Source: an uncultured bacterium
Lineage (GTDB): Bacteria > Cyanobacteriota > Vampirovibrionia > Gastranaerophilales > Gastranaerophilaceae
Length of the DNA stretch: 64,000 nucleotides
NCBI GenBank assembly: GCA_948684385.1
Contig: CAPQCU010000011.1
Location: 1 to 64,000 of the forward strand
Reading direction: 5' to 3'
Below, piece after piece: positions 32,030 to 39,611 of this stretch. A program made the translations under genes and the position numbers. Within the stretch, counting starts at the first letter, position 1. Every line of letters begins with the position of its first letter. The notes under the pieces were generated by a model. It saw only the letters and a list, made by a program, of their open reading frames with translations, was not told where the DNA came from and did not search any database.

Positions 32030-32461
32030 TTAACCGTTCAATCCAAAGTTAAAGTCTTCCTGAATGTTGCTTGTTAACATTGATTTATATGATTCAAGAT
32101 ATGCATTTACTTCTTCAAGCTCAGCACTGTCAGTTGTAATTTGTGCATCAATCGCTGTTTCCCAGGCAGTTAACTCATCTAACTGATCCTGATATTTTGC
32201 TGTAATTTTATCAATTTCTGCTTCAAAATCAGGAATTTCAGTATAATCAGTGTATTTTTCCTGTAATGAAGGATCATTATCAAATAATTCTTTAAAATGG
32301 TTTCTGATTGAACGGGTTTCAGCAGATCTCAAAGACTGAACATCAGCCTGAGAATAAGTTGCTAAAGACTTCTGGCTCTGAAGTTGAGAAATTTCAAGAT
32401 TCAAGAAGTTCTTTCTTAACTTATATAATTGTATACTTTCGTGTAAATTAGCGATTGCCAT
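32030..32461 (-). CDS. Unknown coiled-coil protein ending FGLNG, conserved-promoter set
   Basis: Not recognised, 143 residues, nearly all helix: an N-terminal helix (LHESIQLYKLRKNFLNLEIS), a Ser/Gln-rich turn, a middle acidic helix, and a C-terminal helix ending AYLESYK, 12 residues, FGLNG. That end matches the protein at 9219-9734 (AYLESVK, 13 residues, FGLG). No signal peptide. Driven by conserved promoter copy 5. Its stop abuts the end of the convergent transporter gene with no gap. Confidence 0.78.
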   Translation of the reverse strand: MAIANLHESIQLYKLRKNFLNLEISQLQSQKSLATYSQADVQSLRSAETRSIRNHFKELFDNDPSLQEKYTDYTEIPDFEAEIDKITAKYQDQLDELTAWETAIDAQITTDSAELEEVNAYLESYKSMLTSNIQEDFNFGLNG

Positions 32462-32489
32462 TTTCGTTCACCATCTTTTATTACTTACA

Positions 32490-32543
32490 TATATATAAAG
32501 TATTTAAAAACAAGGTGATTTCAGGCGTTTACAAAAACGTTAC
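32490..32543 (-). promoter_or_regulatory. Conserved promoter, copy 5
   Basis: Minus strand: GTAAC (32543-32539), 15 bases, TGAAA (32523-32519) within GCCTGAAA, 17 bases, ACTTTATATATA (32501-32490), then TGTAAGT. Near-identical in layout to copy 3. It sits just past the rnhA stop and 29 bases before the ATG at 32461. Confidence 0.8.
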
Positions 32544-32549
32544 AAAAGT

Positions 32550-33020
32550 TTACATATCTTTTAAATTCCCGGATTTATAAGCAGAAACAGCCAGAGAGTC
32601 GCACCGTTCGTTGTATTCATGACCGGCATGACCTTTTACCCAAACAAATTCGACTTCGTGTTTTTCTTTTGCAGCAAGTAGTCGTTTCCATAAATCAACA
32701 TTCTTAACAGGAGTTTTACCGGCAGTTTTCCAGCCTTTTTTTATCCAGCCGTCAATCCATTTCTTTTCAAAAGCATCAATAACGTATTTGCTATCGGAAT
32801 AAAGTGTTACTGAACAAGGTTTCTTTAATGTTTCCAGTCCAATAATCACGGCAAGCAGCTCCATCTGGTTATTAGTTACGCATTTAAATCCTTCAGAGAG
32901 CTCTTTTTCGTGTTTCACACCATTTGAGTCAGTATGTACCAGAATGGTGCCGTAGCCACCCGGTCCGGGATTTCCGCTGCAAGCACCATCTGTATAAATA
33001 TTTACTTTAGTTTCAGGCAT
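32550..33020 (-). CDS. rnhA: Ribonuclease HI
   Basis: Degrades RNA in RNA-DNA hybrids. 156 residues, the usual length. The four catalytic carboxylates are in place: Asp11 (YTDGACSGNPGPGG), Glu54 (NNQMELLAVI), Asp76 (YSDSKYV) and Asp141, with His131 in VKGHAG. The basic handle helix region (KKWIDGWIKKGWKTAGK) of E. coli-type enzymes is present. It begins one base after the stop of the upstream small gene (33022), so the two are co-transcribed. Confidence 0.96.
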   Translation of the reverse strand: MPETKVNIYTDGACSGNPGPGGYGTILVHTDSNGVKHEKELSEGFKCVTNNQMELLAVIIGLETLKKPCSVTLYSDSKYVIDAFEKKWIDGWIKKGWKTAGKTPVKNVDLWKRLLAAKEKHEVEFVWVKGHAGHEYNERCDSLAVSAYKSGNLKDM

Positions 33021-33021
33021 A

Positions 33022-33303
33022 CTAAGCTGCTACGCCTTTGATTTCAGAGATAAGGTATTTAGCAACCCATTCGAATTCTTTATTGCTGTTTGCAGCTTTT
33101 CTAAGATATTCAACAGAAGCTTCACCGATTCTGATAAGGCTCATTGCAGCAACGCCGCGTCTAACGCCTTTTGCGATTTGAAGCTGGTGAACAAGTTCCG
33201 GCACTACAGCTTGACCTTTGTCAACTAAAATGTTTTCGATTTTATTTTTTGTTGTGTTATCTGCTGTTTCTAATTTGCCTAGAATTTCTTCGACTGATTG
33301 CAT
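33022..33303 (-). CDS. Small HEAT-repeat-like protein
   Basis: About 93 residues, helical. The stretch VVPELVHQLQIAKGVRRGVAAMSLIRIG with a following EYLRKAA looks like one or two HEAT units. No signal peptide. The ATG at 33303 has GAAGGAG seven bases upstream; a longer reading from 33318 does not. It precedes rnhA by one base on the same strand. I do not recognise a specific family. Confidence 0.72.
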   Translation of the reverse strand: MQSVEEILGKLETADNTTKNKIENILVDKGQAVVPELVHQLQIAKGVRRGVAAMSLIRIGEASVEYLRKAANSNKEFEWVAKYLISEIKGVAA

Positions 33304-33394
33304 ATCATTCTCCTTCATATTTCTTTCATCTTTTGCAATTTTATTATAGCGTAAATTTTCACGAAATTAAGATTTCCTTACATAATCTTAATAT

Positions 33395-33445
33395 GGGGTA
33401 AATGTATTGGGTTGAATTTAAAACTACAAGCCCAATGCATTTACC
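33395..33445 (+). repeat. Interspersed GGGGTAAA/ACTACAAG repeat, copy 5, as a hairpin
   Basis: GGGGTAAATGTATTGGG, 12 bases, ACTACAAG, then CCCAATGCATTTACC. The outer arms (33397-33411 and 33431-33445) pair over 15 bases with one G-T and enclose a 19-base loop that carries ACTACAAG. Confidence 0.75.
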
Positions 33446-33499
33446 GCACGTAGCCATTCCTGCCCTAATTGTATTGTTATTACAAGCCTGGCGCTTTTT

Positions 33500-33600
33500 A
33501 GCTTGTAGGTAAAACTACTCATTTGGCGTAATTTATTTGCCCCTTTACCCCTCGCCAAACTTGTAGTCCATAATCCGGTCCAATTCGTTTACCCCCCCCC
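33500..33600 (-). repeat. Interspersed GGGGTAAA/ACTACAAG repeat, copies 6-7
   Basis: Minus strand: ten G, TAAACGAATTGGACCGG, ten bases, ACTACAAGTTTGGCGA, GGGGTAAAGGGGCAAATAAATT, and further on ACCTACAAGC. Two units in tandem sharing a GGGGTAAAGGGG core. Confidence 0.7.
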
Positions 33601-33734
33601 TATGTAACAATTTCTTAACAAAAAACGGATTAAGTGTAAAATATACAAATTTTTTGTTTTTTATAGTACTATATAGTAGTTAGTAAAAAATTTAATTGAT
33701 GCACGAAGCATCTTTTGAAAAGGAGGCACATGAA

Positions 33735-34193
33735 TTGACAATTGTATCATCTTCACTCGACGAGCTTGAAAAGCAAAACCTGGACAGAGTAAACTTGGGA
33801 CAACACGTCCTTGCAGAATTTTTTGAATGTGATCCAAACATTCTCAATAGTAATGATAAAGTAGAAAAGTACATGATAGACGCAGCTCTTGAGTGCGGTG
33901 CAACAATCGTTCAAAAGTGCTTTCACATGTTCAATCCGTACGGAGTCAGCGGTGTAGTAATTATTTCAGAAAGCCATCTGGCTATTCATACATGGCCTGA
34001 ATTGGGTTATGCAGCTGTTGATTTATTTACGTGCGGTACAAAATGTGACCCAAAAGTAGCTTACGAATTCCTTAAAAAGAAATTCAACTCTAAAAAAGCT
34101 TCTTTTACAGAACTTAAAAGAGGCATGATAGATAGAGAAACTCTCAAACTCGCTGAACAGCCGTTTGAAGTTGCCGAACAATTTGAAAATTAA
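33735..34193 (+). CDS. speD: S-adenosylmethionine decarboxylase proenzyme
   Basis: Makes decarboxylated SAM for spermidine synthesis; the proenzyme cleaves itself to form a pyruvoyl group. The processing site is SESHLAIHTWPE, with cleavage before the Ser after Glu, and the proton-donor Cys is in LFTCGTKCDP. The start is uncertain: AAAAGGAGG at 33717-33725 lies inside the longest reading and points to TTG at 33735 (152 residues), which puts the family start (NLGQHVLAEFF) near residue 20. An upstream ATG at 33699 gives 164 residues but has no Shine-Dalgarno. Spermidine synthase is not in the window. A strong terminator follows. Confidence 0.9.
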   Translation: MTIVSSSLDELEKQNLDRVNLGQHVLAEFFECDPNILNSNDKVEKYMIDAALECGATIVQKCFHMFNPYGVSGVVIISESHLAIHTWPELGYAAVDLFTCGTKCDPKVAYEFLKKKFNSKKASFTELKRGMIDRETLKLAEQPFEVAEQFEN

Positions 34194-34207
34194 TGTTTTA
34201 TACAAAT

Positions 34208-34239
34208 AAAACGACCGCTCAAAAGAGCGGTCGTTTTTT
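34208..34239 (+). terminator. Terminator of speD
   Basis: AAAACGACCGCTC, AAAA, GAGCGGTCGTTTTTT. Confidence 0.93.
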
Positions 34240-34267
34240 GTTAACAATCAGCAACAAACAAGCAATT

Positions 34268-34302
34268 TTTAAAGACTTGTAGTTTTTAATATAATATGGT
34301 TA
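34268..34302 (+). promoter_or_regulatory. Candidate leaderless promoter of the M16 peptidase gene
   Basis: TTTAAA (34268-34273), 16 bases, TATAAT (34290-34295). Six bases later is the second in-frame ATG (34302), so the mRNA could begin at that codon; there is no Shine-Dalgarno for either ATG. Confidence 0.5.
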
Positions 34303-37055
34303 TGAAAGTCGACAATGTCCATAGAGTGTGTTTCAAAGGAACTGTTTCTGAGGCAAAAAGAAACGGTAATTCGGAACAAAAAATGCAAATAACGGAGCTA
34401 AGTACAGTAACTCCGGATTTTGCCGTGAAAACCCCGCAGAAATACACAGCAATGGAACCAATTAAAACAGAAAACGGCTTAACCATTTACCCTTACAAAC
34501 TGGCTAACGGTCACAAGGTAACAATTATACCAATGGAAGGCTCACCAGCTGTTGTTAAAAACTATGTAAATGTCGGTTCAATGAATGAAACTGCTGATAT
34601 CAAAGGCATCAGCCATTTTCTTGAGCACATGGCTTTTAACGGAACAAACGGAGAAAACGGACATTTAAAGCTTGATGTCGGAGATTCATTCAAAAAAATC
34701 GATGAACTTGGCGGATGGGCAAATGCAAGTACGAATTACGCAATAACAGACTATGTAAATTCCACCCCGCTTCTTAACAGCAGCGATTTAGAACAACAGA
34801 TTAAAGTTATTGCTGCAATGACCGAAGATTTAAAGCTTTCTCAAAGCATGATTGACAAAGAGAAAAAGCCGGTATGTTCAGAAATCAACATGATACTTGA
34901 TGACCCGCAGACTATTGCATTAGACCAGACAGTGAGAACGCTCTTTAATATCAAAAATCCTGCTGATGAGATGGTCGGAGGAAGCGTTAAACACATCCAG
35001 AACCTCACCCGAGAAGATGTCGTCAACTATTACAACAAATATTACACTCCGGATAACATGAACCTTGTAATCACAGGAGATGTTAACCCTGATGAAGTGA
35101 TTTCGATTGTTGCAAAGAATTTTAACTCGCTCAAAGTTTCACAGGGTAAACGCTTTGAAGAAAAACTTGCTCCTATTCAAAAAACTGTACGAAAAGATTT
35201 TGTGAACGACAAAACTCTTTCTACAGACATAGTATTAGGATTTGCCGGTCCTAAAAATAATGCGGTTAAAGAAAAAGTTATTTATGACATTGCAAAAATG
35301 TATTTACTTTCATATTCAGTTGATTTAAAACAAAACTTAAAACAATTAAACAGCTACCCATTTATAGATAATGAAAAAATCAGTACAAACCCAAACAGCC
35401 CTCGCATGATTTATCTTGCGGCAAATGTTTCAGAAAAAAATTGCGAAAAAGCTTTAAGAACCATATTTTCATCTATTTCAAACATAAAAAAACCAGACAA
35501 TGAAGCTTTAAACGAAATCAAAGAGCAAATTTTAAAAGAAAAAGAAAACACTTTTGAATATTCATCTAACGTTAACGATATTATCGGTAACGCTGTTTTA
35601 AACAACAACTTGGAATACATTACTAAATATAATGAAATATTACAATCAATTACTCCGGAAGAAGTTTTTGACGGAGTAAAAAAATACTTTGATTTGAATA
35701 AAGCTGCAATCACGGTTGTTCACCCTAAAAATGAAGTGAGTTTTAAAGGCAGCAGAAAACCTGTAAATACTGAAAAAGTTTCAGAGTACAAGCTCTCAAA
35801 CGGATTTGATGTCGGCTTTCAACAAACAAAAAGCAATAATATTACTTATCAAATTTCTTTAAAAGTTGATAAGCCATACAACAAAAAAGCCGGAGTAATT
35901 GATGTTTTAGACATAATGTACTCAATGGGAAATCAAGATTTGGATGAAAATGAATTTATTCGTTTTAAAGAAAAAAACAACATAGATATTGGCGCTTCTG
36001 CTACATGCCGTAACTTGACAATATTTGCGGAAAGCGGGTTTAAAAATCGGGATATAATTTTCGAGAGTGCAAAAAAGCTCTTATATAATCCACGATTTAC
36101 CGAAGAAAACCTTGAAAAAGCAAAAGAAAGAATAAAAGATTATATTACCAGAAAACAAGAAACTGCGTATGATTTGTATATGAATAATGATGCAAAAAAT
36201 AATCCTTATGATTTTTCAATGTATGAAATTCTTGAAAATCTGGACAATATCACTCTTCAGGATGTTAAAGATTGCCACAATTACATACTTAAAAACTCAA
36301 GAGGAATTATCGTTGCAAATGTTCCGGAAGAACATCCGGAAGTTAAAAATGAAGTATTAAAAAGCGCTGGAAAGCTTCAAACTGTTTTACCTAATGAAAT
36401 AAAGCAGCTTGAATTGTACAAAGAAAATAAAGGCGTAAAAATTTTAACCGGTGTAAATAATAATTCTCAGGCAGATATAATGCAGGTGTTTAAATTCAAA
36501 TGTGAAAATACTGTTAAAGAAAGCGTATTAGCCGAAATTACCAATTCAATATTAACAAGCTCAAGCATCGGGCTTTTTAATACACTTAGAGAAAAAGAAC
36601 ATCTCGCTTACTCTGTTTATTCCAGCATTGAAAAGATAGGAGATTCAGGAAAAATTTCCTGCAACATACTTACAACAACCGACAATAAAGAAATCGGCGA
36701 GATTTCTTATGACAATGTACAAAAATCGATTGATGGTTTTAACAGGCAAATCGGAGAGCTTAAATCCGGAAAATTCACAGACAAAGATTTAGAAAATGCA
36801 AAAAGAATAATGAAAGCTTCACTTCTAAATAACGAAGGAGTTAACGCAAAGCTCAACAAACTTCAGATTGGATTAAACTCAAAATACGGAATAACATATC
36901 TTAACAAGCTTTATCGTGAAATTGACAAAACCACAAAGCAGGATATTGTCGAATTTGCTGATAGAATTTTCAAAAACCCGCCGATTTATTCTATTACAGC
37001 AAGCAAAGATACGCTTGATTATAACAAGGATTATTTTGACAGTTTAGCGTCATAA
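34296..37055 (+). CDS. M16 family zinc metallopeptidase with FKG N-terminus
   Basis: 919 residues with two M16 halves. The N-terminal half has the inverted zinc motif HFLEH (107-111) and the downstream Glu region (EKKPVCSEINMI, near 190), so it should be active. The C-terminal half (from about 490) lacks the motif, as in other fused M16 proteins. No signal peptide: it begins MVMKVDNVHRVCFKG, like the FKG-type leaders of the operon at 40.9 kb. The same triplet recurs (NEVSFKGSRKP, about 483-493) just before the second half. The M16 family includes processing peptidases that remove N-terminal presequences. The 3' end overlaps tyrA by 25 bases, convergent. ATG at 34302 is an equally good start. 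Confidence 0.88.
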   Translation: MVMKVDNVHRVCFKGTVSEAKRNGNSEQKMQITELSTVTPDFAVKTPQKYTAMEPIKTENGLTIYPYKLANGHKVTIIPMEGSPAVVKNYVNVGSMNETADIKGISHFLEHMAFNGTNGENGHLKLDVGDSFKKIDELGGWANASTNYAITDYVNSTPLLNSSDLEQQIKVIAAMTEDLKLSQSMIDKEKKPVCSEINMILDDPQTIALDQTVRTLFNIKNPADEMVGGSVKHIQNLTREDVVNYYNKYYTPDNMNLVITGDVNPDEVISIVAKNFNSLKVSQGKRFEEKLAPIQKTVRKDFVNDKTLSTDIVLGFAGPKNNAVKEKVIYDIAKMYLLSYSVDLKQNLKQLNSYPFIDNEKISTNPNSPRMIYLAANVSEKNCEKALRTIFSSISNIKKPDNEALNEIKEQILKEKENTFEYSSNVNDIIGNAVLNNNLEYITKYNEILQSITPEEVFDGVKKYFDLNKAAITVVHPKNEVSFKGSRKPVNTEKVSEYKLSNGFDVGFQQTKSNNITYQISLKVDKPYNKKAGVIDVLDIMYSMGNQDLDENEFIRFKEKNNIDIGASATCRNLTIFAESGFKNRDIIFESAKKLLYNPRFTEENLEKAKERIKDYITRKQETAYDLYMNNDAKNNPYDFSMYEILENLDNITLQDVKDCHNYILKNSRGIIVANVPEEHPEVKNEVLKSAGKLQTVLPNEIKQLELYKENKGVKILTGVNNNSQADIMQVFKFKCENTVKESVLAEITNSILTSSSIGLFNTLREKEHLAYSVYSSIEKIGDSGKISCNILTTTDNKEIGEISYDNVQKSIDGFNRQIGELKSGKFTDKDLENAKRIMKASLLNNEGVNAKLNKLQIGLNSKYGITYLNKLYREIDKTTKQDIVEFADRIFKNPPIYSITASKDTLDYNKDYFDSLAS

Positions 37056-37807
37056 AGCTCTTTTCTAAATTCTTTTAATTTATCAGCAGTTTTTTTGTAA
37101 TCACTATCTAGAATTGTTTCTATGTTTTGATTTAAGAGTGAAACAACATCTTTAATATTCTCGTTATTCATCACAATCATATCATTTGCCAGCTCTGTAT
37201 TAGAAAGCGCCAGCCTTGTCGTATCTCTAAAACCTGATGAGGCAAGTTTTTGCGCAAGTTCATTATTTTCAATATTTTTACATAAAGCCTGTGCGACAAG
37301 CATCGGAGCATGAGAAATCAACGCCACAGCCTTATCGTGTTCTCTTGGAGTAGTCATAATAGTTTCCGCTCCCAAATCATTAATAACAGATTTAAGAACT
37401 TCGAAATCTTTTATATCGGTATCGTCTTTTGGAGTCACAGCCCATGTAGCGCCTTCGAAAAGCTCCGGAAACGAATGTTCCCAGCCGTTATGTTCAGTGC
37501 CTGCCATCGGGTGTGACGGGATGAATTTGAATTTATAAGTTTTGTGCGAAACAAACTCTTTTAAGCTGCAAACATCAGTTACAATTGTGTTTTCATCCAG
37601 ATAGTTTTCCAGCTTATCTAAAATTTCAAGAGTTTTATTCATCGGAGTAGAGACAAAAACAACATCGCATCCTTTTAAAGTTGAATAATCGCTGCTTATA
37701 TTATCTGAAGATACAGAGCGTGAAACCCCGACAACATCGTATTTACCATTCAGTTTTTTAAATATTGAACCGCCTATAAGCCCTAAACCTACAACACCTA
37801 TTTTCAT
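37031..37807 (-). CDS. tyrA: Prephenate dehydrogenase
   Basis: Oxidative decarboxylation of prephenate to 4-hydroxyphenylpyruvate in tyrosine synthesis. 258 residues: N-terminal Rossmann motif GLGLIGGS (7-14), STPMNKTLEIL, the signature IPSHPMAGTEHNGWEHS (about 105-121) with the catalytic His, and a helical C-terminal dimerisation domain. No ACT domain, so feedback control by that route is absent. The overlap with the end of the M16 gene is convergent. A GGGGTAAA repeat separates it from proA upstream. Confidence 0.93.
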   Translation of the reverse strand: MKIGVVGLGLIGGSIFKKLNGKYDVVGVSRSVSSDNISSDYSTLKGCDVVFVSTPMNKTLEILDKLENYLDENTIVTDVCSLKEFVSHKTYKFKFIPSHPMAGTEHNGWEHSFPELFEGATWAVTPKDDTDIKDFEVLKSVINDLGAETIMTTPREHDKAVALISHAPMLVAQALCKNIENNELAQKLASSGFRDTTRLALSNTELANDMIVMNNENIKDVVSLLNQNIETILDSDYKKTADKLKEFRKELYDAKLSK

Positions 37808-37824
37808 TTTTCCTCAGCTTTCCC

Positions 37825-37868
37825 TTTTGTAGTTTTATAACCTGCTCTTACCTTTACCCCTTTACCCC
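37825..37868 (-). repeat. Interspersed GGGGTAAA/ACTACAAG repeat, copy 8
   Basis: Minus strand: GGGGTAAAGGGGTAAAGGTAAGAGC, then AAAACTACAAAAG. The first GGGGTAA provides the last Gly codon and stop of proA. Confidence 0.65.
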
Positions 37869-39121
37869 AAATTCCTATGATTAAATTTCTTAAGTCCGTC
37901 AACATAATCTTTTACAATATCTCCATTACCTTCGATATTGTATTTATAAATCGTGAGCCCTTCTAAACCGACAGGGCCTCTGGCATGGGTTTTGTTGGTA
38001 GAAATTCCGACTTCGGCGCCAAAGCCATACCTGAATCCGTCTGCAAAACGGGTCGACACATTATGATACACACCCGCTGAATCAACAGCATTCATAAATA
38101 TTTTTGCATTCTTCAAATCTTCTGTAATAATCGCTTCTGTGTGACCGGAAGAAAACTCATTTATATGCTCAATCGCTTCTTCCAGAGAAGAAACTTCTTT
38201 AACCGCAAGGATTTTATCAGAATATTCAACATGCCAGCTTTCAGGAGTAAATATTAATTCTACACCTGCATTTTTCAAAGATGCCAGCAACTCTTCTTTG
38301 TTAGGGAAATTTTGATGAATTAAAAGAGTTTCAACAGCATTACAAGCGCTCGGATATTGGGTTTTAGCATCAATCACAATGCGTTTTGCTTTGTCTATAT
38401 CCGCACTCTCATCAACAAAGATATGACAAATTCCATCAGCATGACCAAGTACCGGAATTTTTGTATTCTCTTTGATAAATTTCACAAGGCTGTTTCCGCC
38501 ACGCGGAATGATTAAATCAATATACTTGTCTTGGGATAGCATATATTTAACATCGTCGCGCGAAAACACCTGAGTCAGAATGTTTTTAGGAAAACCTTCT
38601 GTTTTATCAAGAGCTTCCTGAATAACGCGCATAATTTCTTTATTGGTATTTACAGACTCTTTTCCGCCTTTTAATATAACTGCATTAGAAGACTTTATTG
38701 CAAGCGCTGAAATCTGCGAAATTACATCAGGGCGGGCTTCAAAAATAATTCCCAAAACCCCGATAGGGCAGGAAATTTTTGACAAAATTAGTCCGTCATC
38801 AAGTTGGCGTTTCAAAAGAGTTTTACCAACAGGGTCTTCAAGGTTTGAAATATCAATAATTCCTTGAATCATATCGCGCATTTTATTTTCATCAAGCTTC
38901 AAACGGTTAAACACAGATTGTTTAAGCTCACCTTTATCAATAAGAATTTGTGCTTCGCTTAAATCCTTTTTATTAGCTTCAAAAATTTTATCAGAATTTT
39001 CTTTAAGGTTTTTCGCAATATTTAGAAGCGCCGCATTTTTTAATTCTGTAGAGAGAGAAGCGGCTTTTTTTGAAGCATACTTTGCTTTTTTTGCTAATTC
39101 AATAAAATTATTTTCTTCCAT
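37862..39121 (-). CDS. proA: Gamma-glutamyl phosphate reductase
   Basis: NADPH-dependent second step of proline synthesis, aldehyde-dehydrogenase fold, about 419 residues. The catalytic Cys is in YPSACNAVETLL; LGIIFEARPDVISQI, ILKGGKESVNTN and the C-terminal GFGAEVGISTNKTHARGPVGL are characteristic. The start at 39121 follows TGAGGAATACAAAA. A longer reading from 39136 is less likely. It overlaps the small upstream gene by 14 bases. proB is not in the window. The last residue and stop come from a repeat unit. Confidence 0.95.
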   Translation of the reverse strand: MEENNFIELAKKAKYASKKAASLSTELKNAALLNIAKNLKENSDKIFEANKKDLSEAQILIDKGELKQSVFNRLKLDENKMRDMIQGIIDISNLEDPVGKTLLKRQLDDGLILSKISCPIGVLGIIFEARPDVISQISALAIKSSNAVILKGGKESVNTNKEIMRVIQEALDKTEGFPKNILTQVFSRDDVKYMLSQDKYIDLIIPRGGNSLVKFIKENTKIPVLGHADGICHIFVDESADIDKAKRIVIDAKTQYPSACNAVETLLIHQNFPNKEELLASLKNAGVELIFTPESWHVEYSDKILAVKEVSSLEEAIEHINEFSSGHTEAIITEDLKNAKIFMNAVDSAGVYHNVSTRFADGFRYGFGAEVGISTNKTHARGPVGLEGLTIYKYNIEGNGDIVKDYVDGLKKFNHRNLG

Positions 39122-39329
39122 TTTTGTATTCCTCACAAAGCTTACGGTACTGCATACGTCTAAGATTAACCATCGTTGAGAACTTCTTTTTCATCAAATG
39201 TTCCTGCAAAGACAAAGCCGGCTTTTCGTCCATTATATTCGGCTGTTTGACGATAAAACCTGACAAATCCATAAACGGCACGACATTTCTATAATCCATG
39301 TATGGATTTCTTCTATTTTGTTCGCTCAT
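39108..39329 (-). CDS. Unknown 73-residue protein upstream of proA
   Basis: Basic, mostly helical in the C-terminal half (ALSLQEHLMKKKFSTMVNLRRMQYRKL). The N-terminal half is Asn/Arg/Pro-rich (NRRNPYMDYRNVVPFMD). It has a good Shine-Dalgarno (AAGGAG before the ATG) and its end overlaps the start of proA, which supports translation. Not recognised; no signal peptide. Confidence 0.65.
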   Translation of the reverse strand: MSEQNRRNPYMDYRNVVPFMDLSGFIVKQPNIMDEKPALSLQEHLMKKKFSTMVNLRRMQYRKLCEEYKNGRK

Positions 39330-39426
39330 ACCTTCTCCTTATTGTGATAGCTGTTGAATTAATTTTATTCAAAATGTATGAGTGAAACAAGGTTTTGTTA
39401 ATGAAAATTTACTTTTAATAATATGC

Positions 39427-39455
39427 TTGAAAAGTTTTTATGTTGCTGTTATAGT
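39427..39455 (+). promoter_or_regulatory. Promoter of tRNA-Arg
   Basis: TTGAAA (39427-39432), 17 bases, TATAGT (39450-39455), 48 bases before the tRNA. TTTACCCCC lies between. Confidence 0.6.
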
Positions 39456-39503
39456 CTAGAAAGGTAAAGTAATTTTAGTTACTTTTACCCCCAGAAAAAG
39501 TAG

Positions 39504-39577
<74 letters not shown>

Positions 39578-39580
39578 GAT

Positions 39581-39608
39581 AAAAAAAGAGCCTTAAGGCT
39601 CTTTTTTT
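39581..39608. terminator. Bidirectional terminator
   Basis: AAAAAAAGAGCC, TTAA, GGCTCTTTTTTT. It ends both the tRNA-Arg transcript and the minus-strand gene at 39612. Confidence 0.92.
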
Positions 39609-39611
39609 ATG

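Larger units (their letters stand above)
33304..33695. other. Repeat-filled intergenic region before speD
   Basis: About 390 bases without a coding signal. It contains three units of the GGGGTAAA/ACTACAAG family (33395-33445 and 33500-33600), a long hairpin, a run of ten C at 33591-33600, and near its right end TATAGTACTATA (33663-33674), part of the likely speD promoter region. Confidence 0.65.

Noticed and set aside
33320..33620. CRISPR array
   Set aside because: The repeats are few, inverted or unevenly spaced, and related to copies elsewhere between genes; no cas genes are present.
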